DNA of 64,000 nt from assembly GCF_007990755.1 (NCBI RefSeq), contig NZ_BJXA01000001.1:372001-436000 (forward strand), read 5' to 3'. Below are positions 61,945-64,000 of the stretch, in pieces; the first letter of the stretch is position 1, and each line of letters opens with the position of its first letter. The notes under the pieces were generated by a model that did not search any database, had not been told where the DNA came from, and was given only the letters and a program-made list of their open reading frames with translations. Position numbers and translations under genes: made by a program. This stretch comes from Nocardia ninae NBRC 108245 (GTDB lineage Bacteria > Actinomycetota > Actinomycetes > Mycobacteriales > Mycobacteriaceae).

Positions 61945-62505
61945 TCAGTTCCGCACCAGCAGCACGGCACCGGCGGCCAGCAGCGCGAGAACGATCGCGG
62001 CCAAGCCGTAAACCAAACGGTGCGTGCGCACTACGGGCAGGAAGCGGTCGAGGGCGTATCGACCGGGACCGGTGAGGGTCAGTGCGGCGGCAGCCGCGGC
62101 CAGGATCAGCTCGTACTCGATACCCTTGGGGGCGAAGAAGGCTCCTGTTCCCTTCACCGCGAGGGCATTGAGCATGGTGCCGACGATGGCCGCACCCGCG
62201 AGCGGGGTGAGCAATCCGACCACCAGCGCCAGACCGCCGAAGGTTTCGGTCACGCCCGCGACCAAGGCCATCGTCTCACCGGCCGGATACCCCTTGCTGG
62301 TGAAGAACTTTCCGGTCCCGTCGAGTCCGCCACCGCCGAACATGCCGAACAGCTTCTGCGCGCCGTGCGCGGCCATGGTCAGCCCGACCGCGATGCGCAG
62401 CAGGAGCAGTCCGGCGTCGTAGGCGTGTGGAGTCGCGCCATAACCCGACGGCTTCTCGAGGTCAGCAGTCGAGGTGGACGGCGCAGCTGTTGCGGTGGAA
62501 CTCAT
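61945..62505 (-). CDS. DoxX family membrane protein
   Basis: A 186-residue protein with four membrane helices after a 30-residue Ala/Thr-rich N-terminus. L-L-L-R-I-A-V-G-L-T-M-A-A-H-G-A-Q-K-L-F is the DoxX start. In mycobacteria DoxX works with redox-stress proteins. ATG 62505. It lies 31 bp after the dioxygenase gene and is likely cotranscribed with it, under MarR control. Confidence 0.92.
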   Translation of the reverse strand: MSSTATAAPSTSTADLEKPSGYGATPHAYDAGLLLLRIAVGLTMAAHGAQKLFGMFGGGGLDGTGKFFTSKGYPAGETMALVAGVTETFGGLALVVGLLTPLAGAAIVGTMLNALAVKGTGAFFAPKGIEYELILAAAAAALTLTGPGRYALDRFLPVVRTHRLVYGLAAIVLALLAAGAVLLVRN

Positions 62506-62536
62506 TCGAGGTGCCTTTCGGTGGGGTACAGGTGGT

Positions 62537-63301
62537 TCAGCCGAATTGGAGTGAACGTTTGGCCAGGCCGCGCCAGAAGCCCTCGATAACGCTGCGCTGA
62601 GTTCCCAGATCAGCGGACGCGGCGCCGAGCGAAACGAACAGCGGGGCAAAGTGTTCGGTGCGTGGATGCGCCAACTGCGCTGCGGGAGCTTTGTGTTCGA
62701 AGTCGAGCAGCTCGTCGAGATCCGCGGCGGCCAGCGCGCGCCGGCCCCATTCGTCGAACTCCGTCATCACCGGATGCACCGAGCCGTCCTGGCTCAGAGC
62801 GCGCAGGTTGTGCGTGAAGAAGCCGCTGCCGACGATCAGCACGCCTTGATCGCGCAGCGGGGCGAGTTTGCGGCCGATCTCCAGCAGGCCCGCCGGGTCC
62901 AGCGTCGGCATCGACATCTGCAACACCGGCACGTCGGCTTCCGGGTACATCTCCACCAGGGGGACATAGGCGCCGTGGTCGAGGCCGCGGTCCGGTGCGT
63001 CGTGCACGGACATGCCGGGTCCGCGCAGGAGTTTGCGCACGTCATCGGCCAGTTCGGGCGCGCCGGGCGCCCGGTAGGTCACCTCGTAGTAGTGGCGCGG
63101 GAAGCCGCCGAAGTCGTAGATCAGCGGAACCGTGCTGGTTGCGCCGATCGTCAGCGGTGCGTCCTCCCAGTGCGCCGAGATCATCAGCACCGCTTCGGGT
63201 TTCGGCAGCTCCGCCGACCAGGCGGCCAGCTGGCCCGGCCAGATCGGGTCGTCGGCCAGCGGCGGCGCACCGTGCGACAGGTAGAGCACCGGCATCCGCA
63301 T
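62537..63301 (-). CDS. Class III extradiol ring-cleavage dioxygenase family protein (DODA/YgiD-like)
   Basis: A 254-residue protein. L-S-H-G-A-P-P-L, I-S-A-H-W-E, L-D-H-G-A-Y-V-P-L and G-S-G-F-F-T-H-N-L are the metal and catalytic histidine motifs of the LigB/DODA family; in bacteria this group includes 4,5-DOPA dioxygenase. Substrate here is probably a catechol. Divergent from the MarR gene with two operator-like palindromes between. Confidence 0.92.
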   Translation of the reverse strand: MRMPVLYLSHGAPPLADDPIWPGQLAAWSAELPKPEAVLMISAHWEDAPLTIGATSTVPLIYDFGGFPRHYYEVTYRAPGAPELADDVRKLLRGPGMSVHDAPDRGLDHGAYVPLVEMYPEADVPVLQMSMPTLDPAGLLEIGRKLAPLRDQGVLIVGSGFFTHNLRALSQDGSVHPVMTEFDEWGRRALAAADLDELLDFEHKAPAAQLAHPRTEHFAPLFVSLGAASADLGTQRSVIEGFWRGLAKRSLQFG

Positions 63302-63323
63302 CGTCTCGCCATCCTTCCAGGTA

Positions 63324-63337
63324 GTTCAAATTTGAAC
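63324..63337. promoter_or_regulatory. MarR operator 1
   Basis: GTTCAAATTTGAAC is a perfect 14-bp palindrome in the divergent gap between the dioxygenase and MarR genes, 23 bp from the dioxygenase start. Confidence 0.75.
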
Positions 63338-63360
63338 TTCTAGCCCGATGGTAGATTATT

Positions 63361-63374
63361 GTTCGAATTTGAAC
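63361..63374. promoter_or_regulatory. MarR operator 2
   Basis: GTTCGAATTTGAAC, one mismatch from site 1 and centred 37 bp from it, within TTGTT...AACAA flanks. It lies just before the MarR start, fitting autorepression. Confidence 0.75.
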
Positions 63375-63392
63375 AACTATGAGAGGTGGGCG

Positions 63393-63845
63393 ATGACGGA
63401 GCCGCGCTGGCTCGACGACGAAGAAATGCGGGCCTGGACGGCGTTCCTCGCCGCCACGGCGCTGCTGAACCGACGGATCGAACAGCAGCTCAAGGACGAT
63501 GCGCACCTGTCACACACCCAGTACGAGGTGCTCGTCCGACTGTCCCAGGCTCCCGGCCACCAGCTGCGGATGACCGAGCTCTCCGCAGCCCTCTTCACCT
63601 CCAAGAGCGGCCTCACCTACCAGATCGACCAACTGGCCAAGGCAGGCTTCGTCCGCCGCGCCCCCTCCCCCGACGACACCCGCGGCATCGTCGCCACCCT
63701 CACCCCGGCCGGCCGCCGCAAACTCGAAGCCGCCGCCCCCGGCCACGTCGCACTGGTCCGCGAACTACTGATCGATGTCCTCACCCCCGCGCAGCGCAAA
63801 GCCATCGCCGATGGACTCGGCGAGGTGGCTCGCAGGCTCAGTTGA
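63393..63845 (+). CDS. MarR family transcriptional regulator
   Basis: A 150-residue winged-helix repressor. L-S-H-T-Q-Y-E-V-L-V-R-L, M-T-E-L-S-A-A-L-F-T-S-K-S-G-L-T-Y-Q-I-D and R-R-A-P-S-P-D-D-T-R-G are typical. Start ATG 63393 behind GAGAGG. It probably represses the divergent dioxygenase-doxX pair, as in MhqR-type quinone/catechol-sensing systems; that function is inference. Confidence 0.93.
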   Translation: MTEPRWLDDEEMRAWTAFLAATALLNRRIEQQLKDDAHLSHTQYEVLVRLSQAPGHQLRMTELSAALFTSKSGLTYQIDQLAKAGFVRRAPSPDDTRGIVATLTPAGRRKLEAAAPGHVALVRELLIDVLTPAQRKAIADGLGEVARRLS

Positions 63846-63890
63846 CGGCGATGTCAGAGGTCGCCCCGAGCTAGGGCGTACACCAACTCA

Positions 63891-63924
63891 ACCGGCCGGA
63901 CCTGATCGATCAGGTCCGGCCGGT
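63891..63924. terminator. 34-bp perfect palindrome, likely bidirectional terminator
   Basis: Seventeen bases from ACCGGCCGGACC are followed by their exact reverse complement with no spacer; the central GATC would form the loop. It follows the MarR gene and overlaps the likely end of a leftward gene, so it would serve both. Confidence 0.7.
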
Positions 63925-64000
63925 GGTGGGCCGGTGCGGCGCGGTGCGTGCTTCGGTGTAGACCGCCACGATGTCGGCCAGGTGGCGGGATTGGCGGGGT
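63910..64000 (-). CDS. C-terminal end of an unidentified leftward gene, truncated by window edge
   Basis: The minus strand is open from the window edge and ends R-H-L-A-D-I-V-A-V-Y-T-E-A-R followed by a Thr/Arg/Pro-rich tail and TGA at 63912-63910. GC3 is high. Only 29 residues are visible, so neither product nor reality is sure. Confidence 0.35.
   Translation of the reverse strand, partial: PRQSRHLADIVAVYTEARTAPHRPTTGRT

Overview
The window is high-GC actinobacterial DNA, most likely from a Nocardia/Rhodococcus-type member of the Mycobacteriales. The signs are strong GC3 bias, frequent GTG/TTG starts, a secreted Culp-type cutinase, a mycobacterial-style acyl desaturase, an endoglycoceramidase-like glycosidase and a mycothiol-type formaldehyde dehydrogenase. 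No rRNA, tRNA, CRISPR array, insertion sequence or phage gene was seen. It reads as chromosomal metabolic and accessory DNA.

Layout. (1) 1-15.2 kb is a specialised-metabolism region. It holds the end of an (alpha/alpha)6 glycosidase-like gene, a cytochrome P450, a 2287-residue NRPS (A-T-C-A-T-thioesterase with a C-terminal MFS exporter in the same chain), a PLP fold-type II enzyme, a membrane di-iron desaturase/hydroxylase, a GH5 endoglycoceramidase-like enzyme and a PrnB-like heme enzyme. (2) 15.2-19.9 kb holds a GNAT acetyltransferase and three membrane proteins of unknown function: a helical domain-TM-periplasmic-binding-protein fusion, a pentapeptide-repeat protein and a small integral membrane protein. 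(3) 19.9-26.2 kb is a complete pqqACDEB operon plus a second, detached pqqA, with two secreted quinoproteins encoded beside them. (4) 26.2-42.3 kb is a choline/glycine betaine catabolic supercluster: choline dehydrogenase, betaine aldehyde dehydrogenase, Rieske betaine demethylase with its own ferredoxin and reductase, dimethylglycine oxidase, sarcosine oxidase, serine hydroxymethyltransferase, serine dehydratase, mycothiol-dependent formaldehyde dehydrogenase, a permease and an IclR regulator. A tandem glycine riboswitch precedes glyA-sdaA. (5) 42.4-51.2 kb holds a TetR regulator with a palindromic operator, an unknown protein, and a ROK/ABC/oxidoreductase/isomerase sugar operon. (6) 51.2-64 kb is mixed: DMT transporter, flavin oxidoreductase, GGDEF cyclase, esterase, CutC, cutinase, desaturase, papain-like protein, AtoE transporter, DoxX, DODA-type dioxygenase and MarR.

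How the genes work together. The choline cluster can be read as one route: choline, betaine aldehyde, betaine, dimethylglycine, sarcosine, glycine, serine, pyruvate. One-carbon units leave as methylene-THF (reused by GlyA) or as formaldehyde (taken by the mycothiol enzyme). A shared inverted repeat, GTTGC-N7-GCAAC, lies in both main promoter regions, and the glycine riboswitch senses the product of the demethylation steps. The PQQ operon supplies the cofactor for the two exported dehydrogenases next to it. The NRPS, PLP and desaturase genes form a tight three-gene operon predicted to make and export a small, probably dipeptide-derived product that I cannot match to a known pathway.
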